The position numbers were made by a program, and so were the translations under genes. A model generated the notes under the pieces. It was not told where the DNA came from and did no database searches. It saw only the letters and a list, made by a program, of their open reading frames with translations. From Alphaproteobacteria bacterium (lineage in GTDB: Bacteria; Pseudomonadota; Alphaproteobacteria; SMXS01), in the NCBI GenBank assembly GCA_028284945.1, contig JANQQJ010000012.1:1-42093 (forward strand): DNA of 42,093 nucleotides, written 5' to 3'. Below are positions 32,352 through 40,834 of the stretch, piece by piece. Every line of letters begins with the position of its first letter. Position 1 is the first letter of the stretch.

Positions 32352-33278
32352 CTACCAGGCCTTGACCACCAGAACATCGCAAGGCGGATTGTTCAGGAAA
32401 CTTTCAGCGACGCTACCCAACAACGCGCGCGATACCCCCACCCTGCCATGGGTGCCCAGCACAACAAGATCCGGATTGAGGTTTCCCACCTCCTGTCTAA
32501 GGACGCCTTCGACATGCCCATGACGGACAAGCTTATTGATGTTTTTTCGGGGGCCGTCGCGGTCGACGGTTGCCGAAATGAGATTCGCCATTTCCTCGTC
32601 AATCATGTCAGCGAGCATTTCTTCATGCTCCTGACGCACCGACCGCCGGACCTCACCCCCGGAGATCAGGCCTTCGAAAGGAACATGGAAGGCATGGACC
32701 GCATGAAGTGCCGCATCGGGTGCAAGACGCAAAGCGCCGACAATGGCACGCCGCGAATAGACCGAAAAATCAACACCGATCAGGGCCTTGCTGTAAGGGA
32801 CTTTCGCCCGGTTGATCACAACAAGCACCGGCCTGGAACCCTGGCGGATCACTTTTTCCATGGTTGTCCCGACAACAGGCCGGCTGCCGGCCTCATTGCG
32901 ATGGCTGCCCAGGATCACCAGATCAGCGTCAGCCTCTTCAGCGGCGCGACCGATTTCGATATCACCTTTGCCGATCACCACGTTCACCGTCGTCTTGACC
33001 ACATCGCCGCCTGCCAGGTCAGAAACCATGTCCTCGATCTCTGTCTGCGCGGCGGCCTTGACGCGGTCTTGAACCGACACCGGCAAATCTTCATCGATCA
33101 CGGTCAAGATCGACAGCTCTGCTTCGAACTGCTGTGCGAGACTAAATGCCCGTGCCATGGCGCGGTCTGAGCGGGCCGACAAATCCGTCGCGACCAAAAT
33201 TCTCTTGATCCTGTTATCTGGTGTCGCTCGCCCACCGTTTGCGCTGGGACTTGGGTCGATGAGATCGGTTGGCGTCAT
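32352..33278 (-). CDS. Tandem universal stress protein (UspA x2)
   Basis: 308 residues holding two Usp domains, about 22-155 and 163-308. Domain one has KRILVATDLSARSDRAMARA and LVILGSHRNEAGSRPVVGTTMEKVI; domain two has ALIGVDFSVYSRRAI and VVLGTHGRVGVSRALLGSVAESFLNNPPCDVLVV. The second domain keeps the G-x2-G-x9-G-S ATP-binding pattern, and the first has a changed version. Cytoplasmic. Its role is likely general stress adaptation. The gene is divergent from the hotdog thioesterase gene. Confidence 0.94.
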   Translation of the reverse strand: MTPTDLIDPSPSANGGRATPDNRIKRILVATDLSARSDRAMARAFSLAQQFEAELSILTVIDEDLPVSVQDRVKAAAQTEIEDMVSDLAGGDVVKTTVNVVIGKGDIEIGRAAEEADADLVILGSHRNEAGSRPVVGTTMEKVIRQGSRPVLVVINRAKVPYSKALIGVDFSVYSRRAIVGALRLAPDAALHAVHAFHVPFEGLISGGEVRRSVRQEHEEMLADMIDEEMANLISATVDRDGPRKNINKLVRHGHVEGVLRQEVGNLNPDLVVLGTHGRVGVSRALLGSVAESFLNNPPCDVLVVKAW

Positions 33279-33503
33279 GAAGGTCTTTCAGGCTGTTCAA
33301 ATGGCATAAATTATGTTGGCTTAGACCTCACCTTATCTAGGCATGTTGAGCGCGATTTAAAGCGATTGACGTACGCGATTTGGAACTTGTTGAGTTGCTG
33401 GAGCAAAGGCAACAGAAAGACAGAAGTGGTAGCGTTAATGAGCGAGCCTGAGGCGTGCAAGTCACAGTGATCGTTTGCTCTCCCCGTAACCAAAGGACAC
33501 ACC

Positions 33504-33911
33504 GTGACCTCAATACCTGAAGGCTTCGAGCCATCCGGCTTCAAGGGCCGCTATCTCAACGAAGTCGGGCCCTATTATGTGAAATCAGACGGAACCGGCC
33601 TGATCGTCGGTCTGTGGATCGCTGAGACACACATCAACTATGTCGACATAGCCCACGGCGGGGTGATGACCACATTGGCCGATGTAGCGCTGAGCCTGCA
33701 GGTAAACCGCAGCGAGGACCCACCCCTGCCGGTCACGACGGTTAGCCTGAACACAAATTTTCTCGGCGCGGCACGGCTGGGGGACTGGCTGGAAGCCCAT
33801 GCCCAAATCGACCGAATGGGAAAAAGACTGGCTTATACATCCGGGAAAATCATCGCGGGCAGCAAGACGATTATGACCATGACAGGCGTCTTTAATATCA
33901 TGCGCGGGTGA
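33504..33911 (+). CDS. PaaI-type hotdog thioesterase
   Basis: 135 residues with the hotdog fold. HINYVDIAHGGVMTTLADVALSLQVNR contains the HGG motif and the acidic residue on the central helix; VTTVSLNTNFLGAARLGDWLEAHAQIDRMGKRLAYTSGKI in outline gives the remaining strands. Members hydrolyse small aromatic or acyl-CoA thioesters. The start is a GTG at 33504, preceded by AAAGGACAC. No neighbouring catabolic operon fixes the substrate. Confidence 0.9.
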   Translation: MTSIPEGFEPSGFKGRYLNEVGPYYVKSDGTGLIVGLWIAETHINYVDIAHGGVMTTLADVALSLQVNRSEDPPLPVTTVSLNTNFLGAARLGDWLEAHAQIDRMGKRLAYTSGKIIAGSKTIMTMTGVFNIMRG

Positions 33912-34243
33912 GCGGCACCCACTACCCGGGCGCGCTCAAATCACTCGCCAGCACATCTCAGGATAGATATTGATGGAGTTTAGGCCTGTTGCACAACAAC
34001 CACAGCTTTGCCCTATCTCCCTAGAATCAACTCAACTTTTTTCGTAACCGCTTGAATGTACGCGGTAAACGGTGAACTACATTCAACCACGCATTTACGC
34101 GCTATCTGGGTTGACGCAGGCAGACAACCCATCCACTATTCATCGTCGCTGCTTGTTTTTGGGAAATGTGCGGAAAACCGGGGCGGCAGAAGAAACCGGC
34201 ACCGCGCAAATAGTTCAACAGTGCGTTCTACGGGGAGGACTCC
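33912..34243. other. 332-base region upstream of second TonB receptor
   Basis: No convincing gene is seen. It contains the inverted repeat at 34052-34086, a T-rich stretch near 34036, and the strong ribosome site GGGGAGGA at 34232-34239. A short frame beginning at 34056 overlaps the receptor start and looks like chance. Confidence 0.5.
34052..34086. promoter_or_regulatory. Nine-base inverted repeat upstream of TonB receptor
   Basis: TTGAATGTA at 34052-34060 is exactly mirrored by TACATTCAA at 34078-34086, 17 bases apart, about 158 bases before the receptor start. It could be a binding site for a dimeric repressor or a stem in the leader RNA. No Fur-box match is evident. Confidence 0.4.
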
Positions 34244-36967
34244 ATGCGCATCACGTTCCTCGTGGCCGGCCCGGTCACGACCTTTCTACGATCTACGGCT
34301 ATGGCCGTTCCAGCAATCCTGCTGGCCGGTGGCATAGCTTCTGCTCATATGACGGGCGCCGATTTCGGCACGCAGCCCGGCGCCGATTTGAGCGGTACCG
34401 TCACATTGCCGGACGGCCAGCAGGCCGCCGTCATCGACAGTGAACAATGTGAAGCGCAGAAGTCAGGCGACGAGACCTGTACTGCGGGCTTCGCTTATTT
34501 TTTCCAGACCGACTCCGCCCTGGCAGCCGGCACGACTGTTGACTATGTCATCACCGTTGATGGCCAGCCGCAAAGCGGTTCAGCCACCATTGGTGCTGGC
34601 GGCGTTTTGGTCGTTATCGCCAGCGGCCGCACCGGTGGCCTCGACGAGGTGATCGTGACCGCCCAGAAGCGTGAGCAGTCTGCTCAGTCTGTGCCGATCG
34701 CGCTGACCGCCGTTGGGCAGTTCCAGCTTGAAAAAGGCACGTTCCGTGACATCACGGATCTGAACGGTCTGTCGGCCAACGTTCGCATCAACGCCGACCC
34801 GACCCGGTCCGGTGGTTCAAATATCACCATTCGCGGTATCAGCCCGACCCGGACGGATGACAACTCTTTCGACTCCCCGATCGGTGTGATGATCGACGGT
34901 GTTCACCTGGGTACGCTTTCCGGCCAGATCCTGGAGAACTTTGACATTGAGCGGATCGAAATTCTGCGTGGCCCGCAGGGTACCCTGTTCGGAAAGAACA
35001 CGGTCGGCGGTGTTGTCCACGTTATCCGTACCCGCCCGACGGGCGAGTGGGGCGCCAAGATCAAGCTGACCGGCGGTAGCTGGGGGCAGTTTGAAGCGCG
35101 CGGCGTATTCAATATTCCCGCTGTCGAGGACAAGCTGGCGCTGAAGGGCTTCGTCACGCACATCGAAAGCGATGGCTTTCTGCGCAACGAGTTCCTCGAT
35201 CGCCGGATGCCTCGCCGCGACTATCAGAACTTCGGCCTGACGGCCCTATGGACGCCGACCGACAACTTCGAAGCGACGTTGACGGTTGAGAAGTTCCAGG
35301 ACGAAAGCGAAGGTGGTGGCTTCCTGACCAACGGTAACACACGCGTGGAAGATGGGTTTGGCCTATGGCTCTCGTGTGCCTTTGGTGCTGTGCCCTGCCG
35401 TGAAAATCGCGACGAAATTGCCCGTTCTGGTTCAACGGATGTCCCGAACCCGGCCAGCTTCGACGTCGAGGCGATTACTCTCAATATGACCTATCAGTTC
35501 ACGGACAACCTTCAGGTGGTCTCCATCACGGCCTATCGTGACATGAAGGAAGATCGTCTGCTGGACTTTGACGGCACCAGCGCCGACTTCATCACCATTG
35601 ACCGTGACAACAACTACAACCAGTTCTCCCAGGAGGTACGCCTGGAAGGCAACTGGGACTCGTCGATCGGTATGATCAACTTCGTTGCGGGTATTCACTA
35701 CTGGCGCAGCGAGTTCCGTCAGGACTGGGTGACCGGTGGTCAATTCTGGGACTTCATCGGATTGCTCAATGTTCCTGAACTCGGTGGTGCTTACGCGTTC
35801 TCAAGCAACACCTGGTTCGATCCGGTACTGGCAGCGGACGTCTGGGGCGCTCTGTCGCCACTTGAAGTCTGCTTGATCGGTGGCTTCGGCAACACACGTT
35901 GTGACAGCGAATCCGATATCGTAAATGGTCTCGGCGCCGGGCTGGTGCAGAAGCTCTATGAAGAGCAGGTCACCAAGTCGATCGCCGTGTTCGCTCAGGC
36001 CGACTGGGAATTCATCCCAGGCTGGACGTTGACAGCTGGTGTGCGCTGGACGGAAGAGAAGAAGGACTTCATCGCCGGCCAGGCCTATCTGGCATCGCTG
36101 GACCGTGTTGATGTCTTCAACTTCCCGGCCTTCGCCGACCTGAATAACAAGTGGACCGATACGTCCCTGAAGTTTGGCCTGTCCTGGCAAGCGACCGACG
36201 ATATTCTGCTCTACTTCAGCTACGCAGAGGGTTTCCACTCCGGTGGCTTCTTCGGTGTTAATCAGAACGTCGCTGACTTCGAACGTGACCAGTACGATCC
36301 CGAATTCGCCAAGACCTATGAATTCGGTGTGAAGAGCCAGTTCTTCGATAATCGCGTTCAGGCCAACCTTGCCCTGTTCTACAACGACTTTACGGACAAG
36401 CAGGAACAGTCCGTTCAGTTCGACCCCAGCACCAATACGGTGGCGACCGTGTTCTCGAACGTCGCCGACGCCGTCTACAAGGGTGTTGAACTTGAGCTGA
36501 CCGCTCTGGTAACCGAAAACTTCACTATCTTCGGTTCACTGGGTTATCTGGACGCCAGCTATAAGTCGTTCCTGATCATTCTTGATCCGACTTGTACCGA
36601 CATCTCCTGTGCGGAAGATGGCTCATTCCTGACGCCGCGTAACGCACCGGAATGGGTCTTCGGTATCGGTGGCTCTTACATCATCCCGCTCGGCAACGAT
36701 GGGGAGCTTGAGTTCTTCATCAAATATGACTGGGTAGACGAAGTTGAAGGAACGCTCACGAACAACCCGGGTTCACAAGGCCCGTCAGTTGAGAACCTTC
36801 AAGCGTCGATCAGCTACCGCCAGGGCGGTTACCTGTTCACGGTCTTTGGCCGCAACCTGACCAATGACCGCAACGAACTGTTCGTCCAGCCGATTGCACC
36901 GCTGTTCAACGCCGGCACGATCAATGCCGGTGCCAGCTGGGGTGTCGAGCTGACCGCAGAGTTCTAA
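34244..36967 (+). CDS. TonB-dependent outer-membrane receptor with extra N-terminal domain
   Basis: 907 residues. A signal peptide ends near ASA34. Residues 35-130 form an extra domain not usual in these receptors, with two cysteines (C69, C79) and beta-type sequence (LSGTVTLPDGQQAAVIDSEQCE...TVDYVITVDGQPQSGSATIGAG). The TonB-box-like LDEVIVTAQKREQ follows at 133-145, then the plug (NITIRGISPTRTDD, VGVMIDGVHLG, FDIERIEILRGPQGTLFGKNTVGGVVHV) and a 22-strand barrel ending ASWGVELTAEF. It is closest in style to receptors abundant in sphingomonads and related alphaproteobacteria. Ligand unknown. GGGGAGGA four bases before the ATG fixes the start. A strong terminator follows. Confidence 0.95.
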   Translation: MRITFLVAGPVTTFLRSTAMAVPAILLAGGIASAHMTGADFGTQPGADLSGTVTLPDGQQAAVIDSEQCEAQKSGDETCTAGFAYFFQTDSALAAGTTVDYVITVDGQPQSGSATIGAGGVLVVIASGRTGGLDEVIVTAQKREQSAQSVPIALTAVGQFQLEKGTFRDITDLNGLSANVRINADPTRSGGSNITIRGISPTRTDDNSFDSPIGVMIDGVHLGTLSGQILENFDIERIEILRGPQGTLFGKNTVGGVVHVIRTRPTGEWGAKIKLTGGSWGQFEARGVFNIPAVEDKLALKGFVTHIESDGFLRNEFLDRRMPRRDYQNFGLTALWTPTDNFEATLTVEKFQDESEGGGFLTNGNTRVEDGFGLWLSCAFGAVPCRENRDEIARSGSTDVPNPASFDVEAITLNMTYQFTDNLQVVSITAYRDMKEDRLLDFDGTSADFITIDRDNNYNQFSQEVRLEGNWDSSIGMINFVAGIHYWRSEFRQDWVTGGQFWDFIGLLNVPELGGAYAFSSNTWFDPVLAADVWGALSPLEVCLIGGFGNTRCDSESDIVNGLGAGLVQKLYEEQVTKSIAVFAQADWEFIPGWTLTAGVRWTEEKKDFIAGQAYLASLDRVDVFNFPAFADLNNKWTDTSLKFGLSWQATDDILLYFSYAEGFHSGGFFGVNQNVADFERDQYDPEFAKTYEFGVKSQFFDNRVQANLALFYNDFTDKQEQSVQFDPSTNTVATVFSNVADAVYKGVELELTALVTENFTIFGSLGYLDASYKSFLIILDPTCTDISCAEDGSFLTPRNAPEWVFGIGGSYIIPLGNDGELEFFIKYDWVDEVEGTLTNNPGSQGPSVENLQASISYRQGGYLFTVFGRNLTNDRNELFVQPIAPLFNAGTINAGASWGVELTAEF

Positions 36968-37000
36968 GAAAAAACCCAATACCCCAATACTCCACTTCAG

Positions 37001-37037
37001 CGGCGTGTTGTCTTCGGACAACACGCCGTTTTTCTTT
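37001..37037 (+). terminator. Rho-independent terminator after second TonB receptor
   Basis: A perfect 12-base-pair stem, CGGCGTGTTGTC with GACAACACGCCG, encloses TTCG closed by C-G and is followed by TTTTTCTTT. It lies 33 bases after the receptor stop. Confidence 0.95.
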
Positions 37038-37065
37038 GTGTCGGTTCGCGAGTGATAAGAAGCCG

Positions 37066-37500
37066 TCAGTTCACACTTTCCAGATCAATCTGGATTGACG
37101 TGTCGCCAGGGCCAAAACCAAATTTTGCCTTCTCGAACGGCGCGGGCCCCATCGTACCCTTGGCATTGTTGGAGAAGCCTACCTTCTCTTTCGGGATCCC
37201 CAGAAAGCCGGTATCCAACTCTCCGTCCATATCTTCATCCCAAATCGCGCTGGCGGCATAGTCACCGGGCACCAGACCATCAAAAACAAAGACGCTCTGG
37301 CCCACCTCATCAACGGGCTGGATCTGATCAGCCACCGGTGTCTTCAAGAACGACTTTGTGGAATCGAACAGGCTGATCATGATCTGGCCCTCACCCGGGC
37401 CGGCGCCGGTTACCGTAACCGTTAGCGTCGGTGATGGCTCTTGCGCCGATACAGATGAGATTGCCACGAGCGCGACGAGACTGATGCCGATAAGGCGCAT
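37066..37500 (-). CDS. Secreted DUF2141-like protein
   Basis: 144 residues starting MRLIGISLVALVAISSVSA, a Sec signal peptide. The mature part resembles DUF2141: LTVTVTGAGPGEGQIMISLFDSTKSFL, then FVFDGLVPGDYAASAIWDEDMDGELDTGFLGIPKEKVGFSNNAKGTMGPAPFEKAKF in outline, with the family's DxDxDGxLD-like acidic loop and phenylalanine-rich end. These are small beta-sandwich envelope proteins of unknown role. The start at 37500 fits the signal peptide and follows AAGGA; the frame continues upstream to 37584 without a better site. Converges on the TonB receptor. Confidence 0.88.
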   Translation of the reverse strand: MRLIGISLVALVAISSVSAQEPSPTLTVTVTGAGPGEGQIMISLFDSTKSFLKTPVADQIQPVDEVGQSVFVFDGLVPGDYAASAIWDEDMDGELDTGFLGIPKEKVGFSNNAKGTMGPAPFEKAKFGFGPGDTSIQIDLESVN

Positions 37501-37604
37501 GGGCGGGTATCCTTTGCTGTTGGCTTGATGAGGAAGCCTAACCGAATTTTCCGCAGGCTGCATTCCTGCGCGCGGACCGTGCAATATTTCGAGGTGATAT
37601 TCAG

Positions 37605-37619
37605 TTGGCGCAACGCCAA
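37605..37619. promoter_or_regulatory. Short inverted repeat between divergent genes
   Basis: TTGGCG and CGCCAA are separated by CAA in the 163-base gap between the DUF2141-like gene (minus) and the MAPEG gene (plus). It may be an operator; the size allows chance. Confidence 0.3.
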
Positions 37620-37663
37620 AGTAGTAATGTCTGCTTCAATATTTGGATAGGAACGGGGGTTTC

Positions 37664-38080
37664 ATGTCATTTCCGGTCATTACCGCGACGCTCGCGGCAT
37701 TTCTGATCATTCTGCAACAGGGCCTGATGTTGAGCGCGGGCTTGCACCGCGCCAAAGCCGGTGTCGGCGTGGGGCTAAGTGATGATCCCAACCTGGAACG
37801 CAAAATCCGCCGGCACGGCAACCTCGCTGAAAACTCCGGCATTTTGTTAATCGGCCTCGGCTTGGTTGAGATGTATGGTGCCCCCTTCGGCGCGGTGGTG
37901 ACCTTTGCGATAATTTTTGCCGTCGCCCGCGTGGGCCACGCCATCGCCTTTTCAAGCCTGACCGGGTCCCACGGTGGTGATGGCAGCAAACTGTTCGTAG
38001 CCATGCGCGCGGTCGGCGCTACGGGAACAGCACTCGGCGGTATCGGGCTGGGGGCCTATCTGGCGTATCTCGTGCTTTAA
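37664..38080 (+). CDS. MAPEG-family membrane protein
   Basis: 138 residues with four membrane helices. MAPEG signatures are present: LMLSAGLHRAKAGVGVGLSDDPNLERKIRRHGNLAENSGILLIGLGLVEMYG in outline, including the family pattern R-x2-N-x2-E-x2 that binds glutathione. Members handle lipid peroxides or conjugate glutathione in the membrane. The ATG at 37664 follows GGGGGT; a TTG at 37643 is less likely. Its stop codon overlaps that of the convergent quinone oxidoreductase gene by three of four bases (TTAA). Confidence 0.9.
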   Translation: MSFPVITATLAAFLIILQQGLMLSAGLHRAKAGVGVGLSDDPNLERKIRRHGNLAENSGILLIGLGLVEMYGAPFGAVVTFAIIFAVARVGHAIAFSSLTGSHGGDGSKLFVAMRAVGATGTALGGIGLGAYLAYLVL

Positions 38081-39051
38081 GGCTCCAGCACCACCCTCCC
38101 CACGGCGGTGCCGTCCATAACGGCGCGCATCGCAGGCTTGAAGTCCGCAAGGGCATAGCTGGCGACAATCGGTGGTGTGACCTTGCCCACCGCATAGAGG
38201 TCAAACAACGCCTCCATGTTCCGGTCATATTGGTCTGCCTCATAGAGCCCGAACTGACGGATATCGACACCGACAAGCGCTGCCCCCTTTAGCAGTGCCA
38301 GGTTGACCGGAAGCGCCGGTATCGCACCCTGAGCAAAACCGATCACGAGGTGGCGCCCCTTCCAGGCCAGGGACCGGAACGCAAGTTCCGTCAGGTCACC
38401 ACCGACGGGATCGAATACGACGTCGACCCCCTTCCCACCTGTCAGATCCTTTATCTGCTGGCGCCAGTCATCCGCGCCGGTCTCGATGGCATGATCGGCA
38501 CCGCATTGCACCGCAAGCGCCCGCTTTCCCTCGGTCGAGGCCGATGCGATCACGCGCGCGTCCAGTGCTTTGGCGACCTGTACACACGCCGTGCCGACGG
38601 CACCTGCTGCGCCGAGTACCAAAATGGTTTCGCCCGCCTGTAACGCGGCCCGCTGCACAAGCGCGTAATAAGCGGTGCTATAGCTGACACGGAATACCGC
38701 ACCATGATCGAACGCCATGCCGGGTGGCATCTTGTGTGTTACCGAAGCGGGCACCACACAGCTTTCACCATAACCGCCAGCCAACGCGCCGGAGAGAACC
38801 CGGTCACCCACAGAAAACGTGTCTACGCCCTTACCAACCTCTGCCACGACACCGGCGAACTCGGTTCCGGGCACGTAGGGTAGCGGCGGCTTTACTTGAT
38901 ACTTGCCCTGCGCGAGCAACAGATCGACAAAGCTGATCCCGGCGGCCTTGACCTCGATACGCAGCTCGCCTTCTCCCAATTCGGCGTCGGGATGGTCTGC
39001 ATATTCAAAAGACTCCGGAAGACCATAGTCATTTGCTGTTACAGCTTTCAT
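38077..39051 (-). CDS. Zinc-free quinone oxidoreductase (MDR family)
   Basis: 324 residues of the medium-chain dehydrogenase/reductase superfamily, quinone-oxidoreductase branch. The N-terminal catalytic domain has YVPGTEFAGVVAEVGKGVDTFSVGDRVL; the Rossmann domain has ILVLGAAGAVGTACVQVAKALDARVIASASTEGK, with NADPH-type spacing. The structural zinc cysteines of alcohol dehydrogenases are absent. It probably reduces quinones or alkenals with NADPH. The ATG at 39051 lies one base after the TAG of the methyltransferase gene, so the two are co-transcribed and probably translationally coupled. Confidence 0.94.
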   Translation of the reverse strand: MKAVTANDYGLPESFEYADHPDAELGEGELRIEVKAAGISFVDLLLAQGKYQVKPPLPYVPGTEFAGVVAEVGKGVDTFSVGDRVLSGALAGGYGESCVVPASVTHKMPPGMAFDHGAVFRVSYSTAYYALVQRAALQAGETILVLGAAGAVGTACVQVAKALDARVIASASTEGKRALAVQCGADHAIETGADDWRQQIKDLTGGKGVDVVFDPVGGDLTELAFRSLAWKGRHLVIGFAQGAIPALPVNLALLKGAALVGVDIRQFGLYEADQYDRNMEALFDLYAVGKVTPPIVASYALADFKPAMRAVMDGTAVGRVVLEP

Positions 39052-39052
39052 C

Positions 39053-39796
39053 CTAGTACCCTTTGGCTTTTGCAGTTACGAGCCGGTAGCCTAGATCGAG
39101 CTCATCACGACCAAGCAAGTCACTATATCTATTGGCCCACGCACCGCTTGCTATATCTGATCTAAGATTTTCAAGCCCTTCAGAGACGTCTCCCATCATC
39201 CAAAAGCAGGAGATGGCGTCACGAACACGCGGATCCAGATAGGCAGCCGGACGGCGCCAATAGGCCCCCAGCATCCCATCGGTACAATCATGCGGAATCG
39301 GCAACGGTGTTGCCTCGAGGGGGCCAAGCCACCATCCAAAATCACTGATCTCCGGCATTTTCCCTTCGTCCACGGTTACAAGTTCCGGCAAATAGTCGGT
39401 AAGCCAGAACCTCTGATGTGAATGGTCAAAGGTCACGATAACGATCTGGTTTCGCGTTACCCGCCGCATTTCCTTGAGACCCTTTGCCTTATCCGCCCAA
39501 TGGTGAACCGTCAGGATCGCCATGGATGCATCAAAGGAATTGTCATTAAAGGGGAGGTCTTCGGCAGCGCCCTGAATGACTGGTGCCGCTGACGCCGGGC
39601 GTTGCCTGATCATCTCAATAGACGGTTCCAGCGCAACCACCTCGCGGTCGAGAGGCTCATAGGATCCCGCGCCCGCGCCGACATTCAGCACGGTTTTGGC
39701 GCCTCCCAACGCGCCTGAAATCATGGCCTCAATACGTGGGTCGGGTTTTCTAAGGTCGGCATAGTTTAGGCCGATCCTGTCATAAGATGTGTTCAT
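39053..39796 (-). CDS. Class I SAM-dependent methyltransferase (type 11)
   Basis: 247 residues. The start MNTSYDRIGLNYADLRKPDPRI at 39796 is typical; an in-frame start at 39835 is less likely. Motif I is TVLNVGAGAGSYEP, motif II ALEPSIEMIRQRP, and the later DASMAILTVHHWADKAKGLKEMRRV fits the methyltransferase 11 fold. Acceptor unknown. It is upstream of and coupled to the quinone oxidoreductase gene, and divergent from the dienelactone hydrolase gene. Confidence 0.92.
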   Translation of the reverse strand: MNTSYDRIGLNYADLRKPDPRIEAMISGALGGAKTVLNVGAGAGSYEPLDREVVALEPSIEMIRQRPASAAPVIQGAAEDLPFNDNSFDASMAILTVHHWADKAKGLKEMRRVTRNQIVIVTFDHSHQRFWLTDYLPELVTVDEGKMPEISDFGWWLGPLEATPLPIPHDCTDGMLGAYWRRPAAYLDPRVRDAISCFWMMGDVSEGLENLRSDIASGAWANRYSDLLGRDELDLGYRLVTAKAKGY

Positions 39797-39860
39797 GGGG
39801 CACGATCTTGGAAAAGGGTCCGAAACTGGGCCCAAACAATTATTTCATTTGGCCATGACA

Positions 39861-39874
39861 GTATGCAGGCATAC
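39861..39874. promoter_or_regulatory. Inverted repeat in divergent promoter region
   Basis: GTATGC and GCATAC are separated by AG, 48 bases before the dienelactone hydrolase start and 65 before the methyltransferase start. It suits a dimeric regulator, but may be chance. Confidence 0.35.
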
Positions 39875-39921
39875 ATAGGCGAAGACAGACTTCAATTGCA
39901 TCCATTTCAGGGGAGGACGCC

Positions 39922-40593
39922 ATGGGCGACCAGATCAACATCACATCGGGCGACGGTTTCACATTCAGCGCTTATGAGGCAAAACCGGCAGGCGCACCAA
40001 AGGGCGCCGTTGTCGTCATTCAGGAGATCTTTGGCGTTAACCCGCATATCCGCGAAGTCGTCGATGGCTATGCGGCTGACGGATACTACGCGGTCGCACC
40101 AGCGATCTTCGATCGTGTCAATCCAGGTATCGAACTCGGCTATGACGAAGCCGGCATGGCTGAAGGCATCGCGCTCGCATTCGAAAAGCTCGATATGGCC
40201 AATACGCTGGCTGACCTGCAGGCGGCGATCAACACGGCCTCAGCCAACGGCAAGGTTGGCGTTGTCGGCTATTGCTTCGGCGGTCTGCTCACCTGGCTAT
40301 CTGCTTGTGAACTCGATGGTGTGAGCGCGGCATCATCTTACTATGGCGGCGGTGTCGCCGGTGAAGCGGGCCGCAGCGCAAAATGCCCCGTCATCATGCA
40401 TTTCGGCGAGCTGGATGCACATATCCCGATGTCGGACGTAGACAATGTGAAAGCCGCCCAGCCGGACGTTCCCGTCTATGTTTACGCTGCTGATCACGGC
40501 TTCAATTGTGATCACCGGGATAGTTACGACGCAGCCTCTGCGGCAACCGCCAAGGAACGCACCCTCGCCTTCTTTGGTGAAAATTTATCGTAG
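39922..40593 (+). CDS. Dienelactone hydrolase family protein
   Basis: 223 residues of alpha/beta hydrolase fold. The active site is complete: nucleophile C118 in VVGYCFGG, D165 in GELDAHIP and H192 in AADHGFNCD, with E35 in IQEIFGVN, as in carboxymethylenebutenolidase. Members open dienelactones in aromatic ring degradation or act on related esters; no other ring-cleavage gene is in the window. GGGGAGGAC directly upstream of the ATG supports the start. Cytoplasmic. Confidence 0.94.
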   Translation: MGDQINITSGDGFTFSAYEAKPAGAPKGAVVVIQEIFGVNPHIREVVDGYAADGYYAVAPAIFDRVNPGIELGYDEAGMAEGIALAFEKLDMANTLADLQAAINTASANGKVGVVGYCFGGLLTWLSACELDGVSAASSYYGGGVAGEAGRSAKCPVIMHFGELDAHIPMSDVDNVKAAQPDVPVYVYAADHGFNCDHRDSYDAASAATAKERTLAFFGENLS

Positions 40594-40604
40594 CAGAGAC
40601 TTAG

Positions 40605-40634
40605 GCTTGCCCGGCTTAGCCGGTTCGGGCAAGC
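40605..40634 (+). terminator. Possible terminator hairpin after dienelactone hydrolase
   Basis: GCTTGCCCG and CGGGCAAGC form a nine-base-pair stem around a 12-base loop, starting 11 bases after the stop codon. No T run follows, so it may be a weak or Rho-linked end, or an mRNA-protecting hairpin. Confidence 0.4.
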
Positions 40635-40834
40635 TTCCACCTGGTTCCAAACATGTGAGATTTTATGTCTCTATCTCGAAATAGGATTGTGCGATAGCGG
40701 CAGGCATGGCGCCTGCCTGGATCAGCCCCGTGCACACCTGCAGTGCTGATCACCATCGCTTTTTTTGTCGCGCCCAGGCGCGACAGCACGCTGCCGTTGA
40801 GCAGCGCGCCTAGTCTGTTTCGAGGAACCAAACA

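Noticed and set aside
40767-40784. GTCGCGCC/GGCGCGAC hairpin near a T run
   Set aside because: The T run lies before the stem on the plus strand and becomes an A run on the minus strand, so it is not a terminator in either direction.
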